DNA from: Paludibacterium yongneupense DSM 18731
Lineage (GTDB): Bacteria > Pseudomonadota > Gammaproteobacteria > Burkholderiales > Chromobacteriaceae
Length of the DNA: 64,000 bases
Assembly (NCBI RefSeq): GCF_000422925.1
Contig: NZ_KE383957.1
Coordinates: 265,787 to 329,786 of the forward strand
Direction of reading: 5' to 3'
How positions within the stretch are numbered: the first letter of the stretch is position 1; each line of letters begins with the position of its first letter. Below are positions 26,776 to 34,577 of this stretch, piece by piece. The translations under genes and the position numbers were made by a program. Below the pieces are notes generated by a model. It was not told the origin of the DNA. It was given only the letters and a program-made list of their open reading frames with translations, and did no database searches.

Positions 26776-27582
26776 ATGGACGCCATCGATACCGTTGCTG
26801 TCGGACACAGCACCAATCTTGTCGGCATTCCCACCGGATTGCTGGGCAGTATTGCATTCAACGAACACCCGCTGCCGCTGCATATCAGCGGCGCGAGAGA
26901 CACCAGCCCGGCCTTGTGGAGCATGTTGGACGATTCCACCTGCATCGAGGGCTGCCTGGAGGCATTTCGTCTGTATATGGAGGCGGCCTTCGATATCGGT
27001 CCGACACCGAATGGGCAAGGGGTGCACCGTTACCGTTCGCATTACCGCTTGCTCTTGCAAGGTTGGGGCTTCGACTCGAACAGCCCGCAGGGCGCCGTGC
27101 TGAAGGGCTGGGTGGAGAGCCGGTTCGGCCTGATCCCGACTTTTCACAAGCAAACGCTCGGGCGTTACCCCTCGGCCGCATGGATGGGCTATCTGCAGGA
27201 AAAAATGTCGGGCCGCTATCACAATAATGCTATCCACTTACAACTAGATATGCTCTATGAGTTCTGCCAGTGGATGCTTGCCCGGAGGATCGCTCCGGGC
27301 GAGTCGCACATGACCCTGTATCGCGGCGTCAACGACTTCGAGGAGCATCACATCGTTTCACGTATCAGCAAGCGCGAGGCGGTCGTGCGTCAGAACAATC
27401 TGGTCTCGTTCAGCGCCCGGCGCGAAGTCGCCGAGCAGTTCGGCGATGTCATCCTCGAAGTCCGGGTTCCGCTGGTGAAAGTCGTATTCTTCGCCGGGTT
27501 GCTGTCGGGGTCCGTTCTGTCCAGCGAGGGTGAATACCTGGTGCTCGGCGGGGACTACCAAGTCAGGATGAGCTACTACTGA
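26776..27582 (+). CDS. draT: NAD(+)-dinitrogen-reductase ADP-D-ribosyltransferase
   Basis: 268 residues from the ATG at 26776. The N-terminus GHSTNLVGIPTGLLGSIAFN is where known DraT proteins begin, so the open frame upstream is discarded, though the ribosome-binding site is weak (AAGGA is 24 bases away). Conserved blocks include YRLLLQGWGFDSNSPQGAV, KGWVESRFGL, YEFCQWMLAR, TLYRGVNDFEEH and GEYLVLGGDYQVRMSY. DraT transfers ADP-ribose from NAD to an arginine of nitrogenase iron protein NifH, shutting nitrogenase off when ammonium or darkness/energy limitation is sensed. draG follows after 54 bp. No nif structural genes are in the window. Confidence 0.92.
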   Translation: MDAIDTVAVGHSTNLVGIPTGLLGSIAFNEHPLPLHISGARDTSPALWSMLDDSTCIEGCLEAFRLYMEAAFDIGPTPNGQGVHRYRSHYRLLLQGWGFDSNSPQGAVLKGWVESRFGLIPTFHKQTLGRYPSAAWMGYLQEKMSGRYHNNAIHLQLDMLYEFCQWMLARRIAPGESHMTLYRGVNDFEEHHIVSRISKREAVVRQNNLVSFSARREVAEQFGDVILEVRVPLVKVVFFAGLLSGSVLSSEGEYLVLGGDYQVRMSYY

Positions 27583-27636
27583 GGTTGAAGGCGAAAGGCG
27601 GGTCAGCCTGCGCCATCAGGAGAGAGGAGAGGAAGC

Positions 27637-28548
27637 ATGATCATGCTACCCGCGGGGGGGGCAGGCGGGATCGGCTTGCGCGAGCGGGTGCTCGGCGCAT
27701 ACATCGGTTTCGCCGTCGGCGATGCGCTGGGAGCGCCGGTTGAGTTTCTTACCGAGCAGGAGATTCGCATGCTGCATGGCACGCTGTGCGACATGGTCGG
27801 CGGGGGGTGGTTGCGCTTGCGTCCGGGGCAGGTGACCGATGATACCCAGATGTGTCTGGCGCTCGGCGATGCGATAGAGCAGGCGGGTGGGTGGAATCTG
27901 TCTGTCGCCGCCGAACATTTCCTCGGCTGGTACCGCAGCAAACCGGTCGATATCGGGAACACCTGCCGCCGCGGCATTGCCCGCTATTTGCGGGATGGCA
28001 GCCTGGAGTCTCCGTTCAGCGAAGGCGATGCCGGCAATGGCGCGGTCATGCGCAACCTGCCGCTGGCCGTGCTGACTCTTGGCGACGACGAGGCCTTTGC
28101 CCGTTTTACGCTCGAACAGTGCCACTTCACCCATAACCATCCGCTGTCCGATGCGGCGGCGCTCGCCCTCGGGCACATGACGCGGACCCTGCTCGGCGGT
28201 CACAGCATGAGCCGCGCGCGGGCGATTGCCGATGGCTTGGTCTCGGAGCAGCGCCTTTTCAATTTCGAGCCGTACCCGAAAATGTGCACCGGTTATGTCG
28301 TCGACACCGTACAGACGGTATTCCATGTTTTTTTCAACAGCGACAGTTTTGAAGATTGCCTGCTGCAAGTGGTAAACCGCGGTGGTGATGCCGATACGAA
28401 TGGCGCGTTGGCCGGCATGCTGGCCGGAGCGCGCGACGGAGTCGGCGCGATTCCCCGGCGCTGGCTGATGAAGCTGGAACGCCCCGTGCGGGACGCCATC
28501 GAGCGGCAGGTGGATGTATTGCTCGAACTGGCAGGCAAGAGCGAGTAG
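27637..28548 (+). CDS. draG: ADP-ribosyl-[dinitrogen reductase] hydrolase
   Basis: 303 residues; the ATG at 27637 follows GAGAGGAAG. It is an ADP-ribosylglycohydrolase with the dinuclear Mn site motifs TDDTQMCLALGDAI (near 68-81) and GGDADTNGALAGML (near 248-261), plus GDAGNGAVMRNLPLAV in the centre. DraG removes the ADP-ribose that DraT adds to NifH and so reactivates nitrogenase. It forms a pair with draT and is convergent with the exported-protein gene, whose stop is 20 bp away. Confidence 0.93.
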   Translation: MIMLPAGGAGGIGLRERVLGAYIGFAVGDALGAPVEFLTEQEIRMLHGTLCDMVGGGWLRLRPGQVTDDTQMCLALGDAIEQAGGWNLSVAAEHFLGWYRSKPVDIGNTCRRGIARYLRDGSLESPFSEGDAGNGAVMRNLPLAVLTLGDDEAFARFTLEQCHFTHNHPLSDAAALALGHMTRTLLGGHSMSRARAIADGLVSEQRLFNFEPYPKMCTGYVVDTVQTVFHVFFNSDSFEDCLLQVVNRGGDADTNGALAGMLAGARDGVGAIPRRWLMKLERPVRDAIERQVDVLLELAGKSE

Positions 28549-28567
28549 CGCGCCGTTCGGCCTGCGG

Positions 28568-29908
28568 CTAGTGCGCCGGCCCGTAATCCCCGAGCGCAAC
28601 CGCTTTGGCCAGGCCGCCGGCCAGGGCGATTATGCCGAAGGAGCTGCCGTTATAGTCGAGTGAGGGATTGCTTGTGCCGGCGTCGATCTGTCTGAGCGTC
28701 GCATCGACGACATGAAGCATCGGCCACGAGTATTGAGCGAGCTGATTCCAGCCAAAGTAGATCGCGCCATTGCCCCAGGGCGGCCGCTCACGGAAACAGC
28801 GGTTATCGCCATTGCTGTAGTTGCTGAAGGCCGGACTCGACAGGGAGCCGTTCCAGATGGTGCCGACAAAACCAGCGGCAATGCCGCGCAGCATGGAGCG
28901 GTCGAAGGTAAAACCGGTCTCGTGAAAAGTCATCATGGCTGCCGGGTAGCGGTTGGCGTGGGCGGTGTCGATGGCTGTGGCGCCGCAGTCGCCATCGTCG
29001 GACCAGGTGACGCCGATGTCCATTCCCAGTCCGCTCCCCTGCGGGCTGAAACGCGGCTTGCCGCCGTCGTGGTCGAGCAGCCCGCGGGCCAGCTGCGAGG
29101 CGTACGAGGTCATGCGCACGCCGTCCTTCCATTCGGACGGTTGCGCGGCCGACGCGCGGGCCATATACGCCATGATCTCGCCTAGCATCAGTGTCTTGTC
29201 GTCGATGGCCTTGGCTTCGTCTTTCATGTCGGCGTAAAACCACTGCCAACTGTCGCGGTGGTCCAGCCATTTCGTCAGCCACTGTGCCTTGACGAAGCGG
29301 TAGATGTCTATCCCTTGCGCACGGAGATCGGCCAGCGCGGGGCGGGTCAGGATCAGGTACGCGAGGCGCGCGAGCTGCGTCATGCCTTGCACGTCGTCGA
29401 GCTGGTAGGCGATTTTGTCGGGAGCATCAAAAGAAACGGGCTGCCATGTGCCCGACCAGTTGCAATCTCCGAATGCATCGACGAGGGTGCAGGTGGCCAT
29501 TTCCGCCCGGGCCCAGCTCAGTGCCTGGTACAGATAGCGGCGATCTCCGCTTGCCTCGTACAGGGAGAGGGCGCCCATCAACGCATACTGCAGCGTGTAA
29601 TAATTTCTATCCTCGCCATTGCCTGCGGCCGCCATTCGGGCGAACTCATCGCCGTAGTGTGCGTACTCCCTGTCGTAGGTGCTTCTGTAATAGGCCAGCA
29701 GCGTCGGCTTCGGGGTCGTGTCGACAGGGGACGGTGCCCGATTCAGCATATTGTCATCCATTGTTCGTTCGTCGGCTTTGGCAGCCGGGGCAGGGCGCTC
29801 CGGTATTGGGTGCAGCAGAAGCAATATCGATATCAGTCCCGCCATCAGCGCTCGCCGATGACAGAATCGATGGAGCGGTGGCGCTTGTATTCTATGCTCG
29901 CTGTACAC
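28568..29908 (-). CDS. Exported protein of unknown function, possibly an alpha/alpha-barrel enzyme
   Basis: 446 residues from a GTG at 29908 with AGGA 7 bases upstream; an ATG 21 codons on is the alternative. The N-terminus has basic residues and ALMAGLISILLLLHPI, a signal peptide or anchor. The rest is helix-rich with aromatic residues (YYTLQYALMGALSLYEASGDRRYLYQAL; SWQWFYADMKDEAK), like helical-barrel glycoside hydrolases, lyases and epimerases, but I cannot assign a family. Late blocks such as GFVGTIWNG and YFGWNQLAQYSWPMLH may help identify it. It has a strong, apparently regulated promoter. Confidence 0.7.
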   Translation of the reverse strand: MYSEHRIQAPPLHRFCHRRALMAGLISILLLLHPIPERPAPAAKADERTMDDNMLNRAPSPVDTTPKPTLLAYYRSTYDREYAHYGDEFARMAAAGNGEDRNYYTLQYALMGALSLYEASGDRRYLYQALSWARAEMATCTLVDAFGDCNWSGTWQPVSFDAPDKIAYQLDDVQGMTQLARLAYLILTRPALADLRAQGIDIYRFVKAQWLTKWLDHRDSWQWFYADMKDEAKAIDDKTLMLGEIMAYMARASAAQPSEWKDGVRMTSYASQLARGLLDHDGGKPRFSPQGSGLGMDIGVTWSDDGDCGATAIDTAHANRYPAAMMTFHETGFTFDRSMLRGIAAGFVGTIWNGSLSSPAFSNYSNGDNRCFRERPPWGNGAIYFGWNQLAQYSWPMLHVVDATLRQIDAGTSNPSLDYNGSSFGIIALAGGLAKAVALGDYGPAH

Positions 29909-29970
29909 CGTATGTCCTGTCGAGAAACGCCGGCCGCGGCCATCCCGTGGGAGAACGGCGGCGCAGAGAT

Positions 29971-30019
29971 ATTAAACACAATATTATTTAAGTTATAGTT
30001 TTGTGTTTAATCATGTCAA
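29971..30019 (-). promoter_or_regulatory. Promoter with an 11-bp inverted repeat operator
   Basis: Minus strand: -35 TTGACA (30019 to 30014, perfect), 16 bp, -10 TATAAC (29997 to 29992). ATTAAACACAA (29971-29981) and its exact complement TTGTGTTTAAT (30001-30011) flank the -10, with 19 bases between arms. The block is AT-rich within GC-rich DNA. A repressor bound to both arms would cover the promoter. Confidence 0.75.
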
Positions 30020-30387
30020 GGAGGCGGGGGACGCAAGGGCTGAAATGAGAGCGGCACGACGTATCTGCCACTATCGTTTTTATGCTCCGTTTACGCGTCC
30101 GGGCAATGACGGGCGAGGGAAGGGCGGCTGAGAATCGAAGCGACTGCGGTTGGGGACGAGGAAAGCGTGTGGCAGGCGGTGCTCTGTGCGGGGGGCAAGG
30201 AATTCGATTTCATTCGCACGAACCCGGAAGCCCGTCCGGCGGATCGCTCCTTTGCGGCGCGCCGGGGCAGCGGCTGGCAGCCGTGCCACCGCCCGGATCA
30301 AGACTATCCGCCGCGTCGTCCTGTGCGAGAAGGCCGGCGCCGGAGGCTAAAGCGCGACACCCTATGCAGGGGGAACTGCTGCACGAT
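30020..30387. other. Gap between the exported-protein promoter and msrB
   Basis: About 370 bp without a supported gene, repeat or terminator. Open frames exist on both strands but their translations are Arg/Pro-rich and match nothing I know. Confidence 0.5.
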
Positions 30388-30783
30388 TCATTCCGGGCGG
30401 AACGACAGGGCTACCGAGTTGATGCAGTAGCGCTCGCCGGTCGGCGCCGGGCCGTCGTCAAACACATGGCCCAGGTGGGCGTCGCAATTCGCGCAGCGCA
30501 CTTCGGTGCGGCGCATGCCGTGGCTGGTGTCGGTGATGCGCACGATGCTGCCGGGGACGGCCTCCTGCCAGAAGCTCGGCCAGCCGCAGCCTGCATCGAA
30601 TTTGGTGCCGGCGTCGAACAGCAGGGCGTCGCAGCATACGCAGTGGTAGGCGCCGTCTTCGCGCCGCAGGTAGTGCTCGCCGCTGAACGGGCGTTCGGTG
30701 CCGGCCTGGCGCGTGACACGGTACGCTTCGTCGCTGAGCCGGGCGCGCCATTGCGCGTCGCTCATATGTTTTAAATCGCTCAT
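30388..30783 (-). CDS. msrB: Peptide-methionine (R)-S-oxide reductase
   Basis: 131 residues; the ATG at 30783 follows AAGGAGAG. MsrB reduces the R form of methionine sulfoxide in oxidised proteins. The zinc-binding CxxC pairs are CVCC (near 47) and CANC (near 96), and the catalytic Cys is in [11 protein letters not shown] (near 120). GWPSFW and GHVFDDGP are also intact. The longer frame upstream is antisense to the phosphatase gene and is not used. It is the last gene of the dgt-phosphatase-msrB run, 20 bp after the phosphatase stop. Confidence 0.95.
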   Translation of the reverse strand: MSDLKHMSDAQWRARLSDEAYRVTRQAGTERPFSGEHYLRREDGAYHCVCCDALLFDAGTKFDAGCGWPSFWQEAVPGSIVRITDTSHGMRRTEVRCANCDAHLGHVFDDGPAPTGERYCINSVALSFRPE

Positions 30784-30803
30784 CGTCTCTCCTTGGTACG
30801 GAC

Positions 30804-31448
30804 TTACAGCTCGTCGAGGCTGTCTTGCAAGTGCGTCTGGTCGGCCCAGCTGTCGAGCCGCCAGCCATTCTGGTTGTGACTGATCCAGTTCAGTGCCGCG
30901 TTGGGAATCGGAAAATCGCGCGTCTCTTCCAGCGGTTTGCCCGAAGCGAGGCGATAGGCCATGTCCAGGACGCCGCCATGGCTGACGATCAGCAGGGTCT
31001 GGCCCGGGTGGCGTACGACCAGATCGCCGAGAAAGGTGTTCACGCGGCGGTAGAAGTAACTCAGGCATTCCCCTTCGCTGGGCGCGAAGTCGGGTTCGCG
31101 CGCCTTGAAGCGCAGGTAGAGTTGCGGCATGCGAACGCGCGCTTCTTCGTAAGTCAGCCCCTGGAAGCAGCCGAAGTGGCGCTCGCGCAGGGCGGGGACG
31201 GACAGCCGCTCGAGTTCCAGGCGACGGGCGACGGCTGCCGCAGTCTCACGCGCGCGGCCGAGGTCGCTGCAGTAGCACCCGTCGAAGCGCATGCCGCGGC
31301 GTTGCAGCGCCTGCGCCAGTTGCTCGGCCTGTCGCAGGCCGTTGGCGTTGAGCGGAATATCGAGCTGGCCTTGCAGGCGCCCGGCCAGATTCCAGTCCGT
31401 TTCGCCGTGGCGGACCAGGCACAGCCTGGTTATGGGGGATGCGGTCAT
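30804..31448 (-). CDS. Histidine phosphatase (phosphoglycerate-mutase superfamily)
   Basis: 214 residues. The catalytic motif [10 protein letters not shown] (8-17) is intact, as are the acid in [11 protein letters not shown] (near 87) and the second His in [12 protein letters not shown] (near 152). Members include cofactor-dependent mutases, CobC-type phosphatases and broad phosphatases; sequence alone does not say which. It lies between dgt (13 bp away) and msrB (20 bp away), suggesting nucleotide or housekeeping phosphatase activity rather than glycolysis. Confidence 0.88.
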   Translation of the reverse strand: MTASPITRLCLVRHGETDWNLAGRLQGQLDIPLNANGLRQAEQLAQALQRRGMRFDGCYCSDLGRARETAAAVARRLELERLSVPALRERHFGCFQGLTYEEARVRMPQLYLRFKAREPDFAPSEGECLSYFYRRVNTFLGDLVVRHPGQTLLIVSHGGVLDMAYRLASGKPLEETRDFPIPNAALNWISHNQNGWRLDSWADQTHLQDSLDEL

Positions 31449-31461
31449 GGGCGAGGCTCGC

Positions 31462-32829
31462 TTAGATGATGCCGGTGCCGGAAATTTCCCGAGCCAGGTT
31501 GGCGGCGTAATTGTCTGTCATGGCGCCGGTGAAATCGAGAATCTTCATGTAAGCCTGGTAGAGCGACACGTCGGGGTAGCCCTGTCCGCCGAGCAGATTG
31601 AGGGCCAGGCGTTGCCGCGGACCGAGCGCGTCCGCGCCTAGCGTGTGCAGCGAATGCACGGCCGGCACCAGGATGTCGAGGATGCTGCCGAGGCAGGGAA
31701 AGGAGGCCAGTTCGGCTACCAGCTTGGTGCGGTGGCGGTAGACCTTGCGGCTGGCCAGTTCCTTCGCCTGTATCAGCGCGCCTTGTACCGCCGGGGCGCA
31801 CAAATTGATCAGATCCTTGGCGGGGAACTCACCCGACAATAGCGAGTCGTGGTGCATCATGAATTTATCGGCGATTTCGGTCACGCAGCGCCCGACGGCG
31901 ATGCCACGCAGCATGGCGCATTTCTGCCTGACATCGTTGACCTGCCACACCCGTTCGAATTCGGCGAAGCCCGCGAACAGGCTTTCGAATTCATTGACGT
32001 CCAGAATGCCGATTTCGACCGCATCCTCCAGGTCGAGTATGGCATAGCAGATGTCGTCGGCGGCCTCCATCAGGTAGGACAGCGGGTGGCGCGCCCAGCT
32101 CAGCGAGTCCAGGCGCTGCAGGCCGAGCTCGCTGGCGACAGCCTCGAAATAGGGCAGTTCGGTACGGTAGATGTTGAATTTGTCGTTGAGGCGCGCCGCG
32201 GGAGCATCCGAGGTCCACGGGTACTTGATCAGCGTGCCGATCGCGGCCGCGGTCAGGCGCATGCCTCCTTCGTTGGCATACATTTCCAGCGTCGCGACTG
32301 TGCGCAGACCATGGGCATTGCCCTCGTAGGTCTGTACGTCGCGGCGCTCGGACGGTGTCAGCGTTTCGAGTAGGGTGGCGTGCGCCGGCTGGCGGAACCA
32401 GTCGCGCAAGGCGTCTTCGCCGGTATGACCGAAGGGCGGGTTGCCGATGTCGTGGGCAAGGCAGGCGACCTGCACCACCGCACCGATGTCATAAGGGGTA
32501 TAGCCGACCGGCAGATGCCCCGCATGCTGCAACATCATCCCGACCCGGTTGCCGAGGCTGCGCCCCACGCTGGCGACTTCGACGCTGTGCGTCAGGCGAT
32601 TGTGCGTGTGATCGTTATGCGCCATCGGGTGGACCTGGGTCTTGCGTCCGAGGCGGCGGAAAGCGCTGGAGAAGACGACACGGTCGTGATCGATATGAAA
32701 ATCCGTTCTCAACCCCGGTTCGCCTTCTTCCGTGGCCGGGGTGCGGGTGGTGCGGACCACGCCCTGATCCAGCTTGAAGCGGCGGGTGGACAGGAGCGAG
32801 TCCCATCGCATTTGCTGCGCTGTACTCAT
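31462..32829 (-). CDS. dgt: Deoxyguanosinetriphosphate triphosphohydrolase
   Basis: 455 residues from the ATG at 32829 (an ATG 30 bases upstream is possible; neither has a strong ribosome-binding site). The enzyme removes tripolyphosphate from dGTP and shapes dNTP pools. HD-superfamily metal ligands are seen in HNRLTHSVEVASVGRSLG (near 77) and CLAHDIGNPPFGHTGEDALRDW (near 120); MEAADDICYAILDLEDAVE lies in the centre. It leads a three-gene run and is divergent from the SufR-like regulator. Confidence 0.93.
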   Translation of the reverse strand: MSTAQQMRWDSLLSTRRFKLDQGVVRTTRTPATEEGEPGLRTDFHIDHDRVVFSSAFRRLGRKTQVHPMAHNDHTHNRLTHSVEVASVGRSLGNRVGMMLQHAGHLPVGYTPYDIGAVVQVACLAHDIGNPPFGHTGEDALRDWFRQPAHATLLETLTPSERRDVQTYEGNAHGLRTVATLEMYANEGGMRLTAAAIGTLIKYPWTSDAPAARLNDKFNIYRTELPYFEAVASELGLQRLDSLSWARHPLSYLMEAADDICYAILDLEDAVEIGILDVNEFESLFAGFAEFERVWQVNDVRQKCAMLRGIAVGRCVTEIADKFMMHHDSLLSGEFPAKDLINLCAPAVQGALIQAKELASRKVYRHRTKLVAELASFPCLGSILDILVPAVHSLHTLGADALGPRQRLALNLLGGQGYPDVSLYQAYMKILDFTGAMTDNYAANLAREISGTGII

Positions 32830-32892
32830 AGAGGTTCCACTTGTGTGCTGATTCATCATATCAGTGCCGGGTCATGGCGGCACCTGTCTTTT

Positions 32893-32952
32893 GGTGGGAT
32901 TTAGCAACTATTTGGTATACTATGTATCCGGCGTGAAATCGGAGTTAAGAAA
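32893..32952 (+). promoter_or_regulatory. Extended -10 promoter of the SufR-like gene
   Basis: TGGTATACT (32913-32921) gives an extended -10 (TGg plus TATACT); no good -35 precedes it. A loose inverted repeat (GGTATAC and GTATCC) overlaps the -10 and may be an autoregulatory site. GGAG lies 8 bases before the ATG. Confidence 0.55.
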
Positions 32953-33588
32953 ATGAGTACCGTGGATCGTTTGATGCATCTGCTGAAGACGCGCGGGCCA
33001 CAACCGGCCCACGTGCTGGCCGGCTGGCTCGGGTTGACGTCGATGGGCGCGCGCAAGCACCTGTTGGCGCTGGAGGAGCGCGGTATGGTCCGTTCCGAAG
33101 ACCGGCAGCAGGGGGTCGGACGACCGGCCCGGTACTGGGATCTGACCCATGCGGGGCAGGCGCGCTTTCCCGATCGCCACGCCGACTTGACCGTACAGTT
33201 GATCCGCCAGGTGCGCCAGGTTTTTGGCGACGAAGGGCTGGAGCGGCTGGTCGCGCAACGCGAACGCGAGACCCGTAGCAGCTACGATGCCGAATTGGCC
33301 AAGTCCCGCGGTGCGGCGGAGCGGGTCATGGCCCTGACCGAGTTGCGCAATCGCGACGGTTATATGGCAGAGCTGACGCCGCGTGACGAGGGTGGCTGGT
33401 TGCTGTCCGAAAATCATTGCCCCATCTGCTCCGCTGCCGGCGCCTGTCCTGATTTTTGCGCATCCGAGCTCAATGTGTTCCGTCATCTGCTCGGCCCCGG
33501 GGTTCAGGTCGAGCGCGAAGACCACGCGCTGGCCGGGGCGCGCCGCTGCAGCTATCGCATCGTGCCGGCTGTCGGGGCAGAGGGCTGA
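32953..33588 (+). CDS. SufR-like winged-helix regulator with Cys-rich C-terminus
   Basis: 211 residues. The N-terminal winged helix (about 1-75: HVLAGWLGLTSMGARKHLLALEERGMV) is DeoR/ArsR-like. The C-terminal part has HCPICSAAGACPDFCASELNVF (near 155-176) and a last Cys in RRCSYRIVP (near 198), the pattern that binds an iron-sulfur cluster in SufR-type repressors. SufR controls suf genes in cyanobacteria; in proteobacteria relatives regulate varied targets. No suf genes are nearby; dgt is divergent and a dehydrogenase follows after 92 bp. Confidence 0.8.
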   Translation: MSTVDRLMHLLKTRGPQPAHVLAGWLGLTSMGARKHLLALEERGMVRSEDRQQGVGRPARYWDLTHAGQARFPDRHADLTVQLIRQVRQVFGDEGLERLVAQRERETRSSYDAELAKSRGAAERVMALTELRNRDGYMAELTPRDEGGWLLSENHCPICSAAGACPDFCASELNVFRHLLGPGVQVEREDHALAGARRCSYRIVPAVGAEG

Positions 33589-33680
33589 CTCGCCGTGCCT
33601 GTCAGGTGGCTGGGCCAGTAGGCCGTGACGCGTTACACTAAGGGTCTGGCCCCGGACGGGGCGTGACTTGGAGAGTGGCG

Positions 33681-34577
33681 ATGAACGATAAAACGGTGGC
33701 TTTTCTCGGCCTGGGCAGCATGGGCGTGCCGATGGCGCGCCAGTTGATCGAAGCCGGCTACGCGGTGACGGTTTTCAATCGCAGTCCGGGGCGGGACGCC
33801 GAACTGCTGGCGGCGGGAGCGATCAGGGCTGCGAGTCCGCAACAGGCTGTCACCCCTGGCGGCATTGCAGTGAGCATGCTCTCCAACGATGCGGCCCTGC
33901 TTGATGTCGCGCTCGGAGAACACGGGTTTCTGCCGCGGCTGGGTGTGGGCCTGCACCTCTCCATGAGTACCGTTGCTCCCGAAACCTCGCGACAGCTGGC
34001 GGCCGCTCAGGCGGCTCATGGCGGGCTATTTGTTGCCGCACCCGTTTTCGGTCGGCCCGACGCGGCGGCGGCGGCCAAATTGTGGATTGCACAATCCGGT
34101 GCGGCGGCAGCCAAACTAAGAGCGGCCCCCTTGCTGGCGGCCATGGGGCAGGGGGTACATGATTTCGGCGTCGAGCCGGGTGCGGCCAACATCATCAAGC
34201 TGAGCGGCAACTTCATGATTCTGGCGGCGGTCGAGGCCATGAGCGAAGCGTTGCTGCTGGCCGAGAAACAGGGGCTGGACCGCGAAACGGTGGCCGATTT
34301 CTTCGGCAAGACCGTCTTCCCTTGCCCGATCTACCAGAATTACGGCCGTCTGCTCGCCAGACGGCAGTATCGCCCGGCCGGCTTCAAGTTGGCGCTGGGC
34401 ATGAAAGACATCCGCCTGGTGCGTGCGGTGGCAGAAGAACTGCAAGCCCCGATGCCGGTGGCCGATGTGCTGCACGGCAAGTTGCTGTCCGCCCTGGCGC
34501 GCGGCCGGTCCGAGTTCGACTGGACTGCGATCGAACTCGACGCAGCAGAGCAGGGCGGTGTCGATGTGCGTCAGTGA
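33681..34577 (+). CDS. 3-hydroxyisobutyrate dehydrogenase-family NAD(P) oxidoreductase
   Basis: 298 residues; the ATG at 33681 follows GGAGAG. The Rossmann motif FLGLGSMGVPMA is at residues 8-19, the substrate loop LSMSTVAPETS near 98, and the family's catalytic Lys region AANIIKLSGNFMILA near 167-181. The family includes 3-hydroxyisobutyrate, tartronate-semialdehyde and glyoxylate/succinic-semialdehyde reductases; the substrate is not deducible. It ends inside the last codons of the convergent GH13 gene (7-bp overlap). Confidence 0.9.
   Translation: MNDKTVAFLGLGSMGVPMARQLIEAGYAVTVFNRSPGRDAELLAAGAIRAASPQQAVTPGGIAVSMLSNDAALLDVALGEHGFLPRLGVGLHLSMSTVAPETSRQLAAAQAAHGGLFVAAPVFGRPDAAAAAKLWIAQSGAAAAKLRAAPLLAAMGQGVHDFGVEPGAANIIKLSGNFMILAAVEAMSEALLLAEKQGLDRETVADFFGKTVFPCPIYQNYGRLLARRQYRPAGFKLALGMKDIRLVRAVAEELQAPMPVADVLHGKLLSALARGRSEFDWTAIELDAAEQGGVDVRQ

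Noticed and set aside
30080-30430. Small frames on both strands in the gap before msrB
   Set aside because: Arg/Pro-rich translations, no start signals, no family resemblance.
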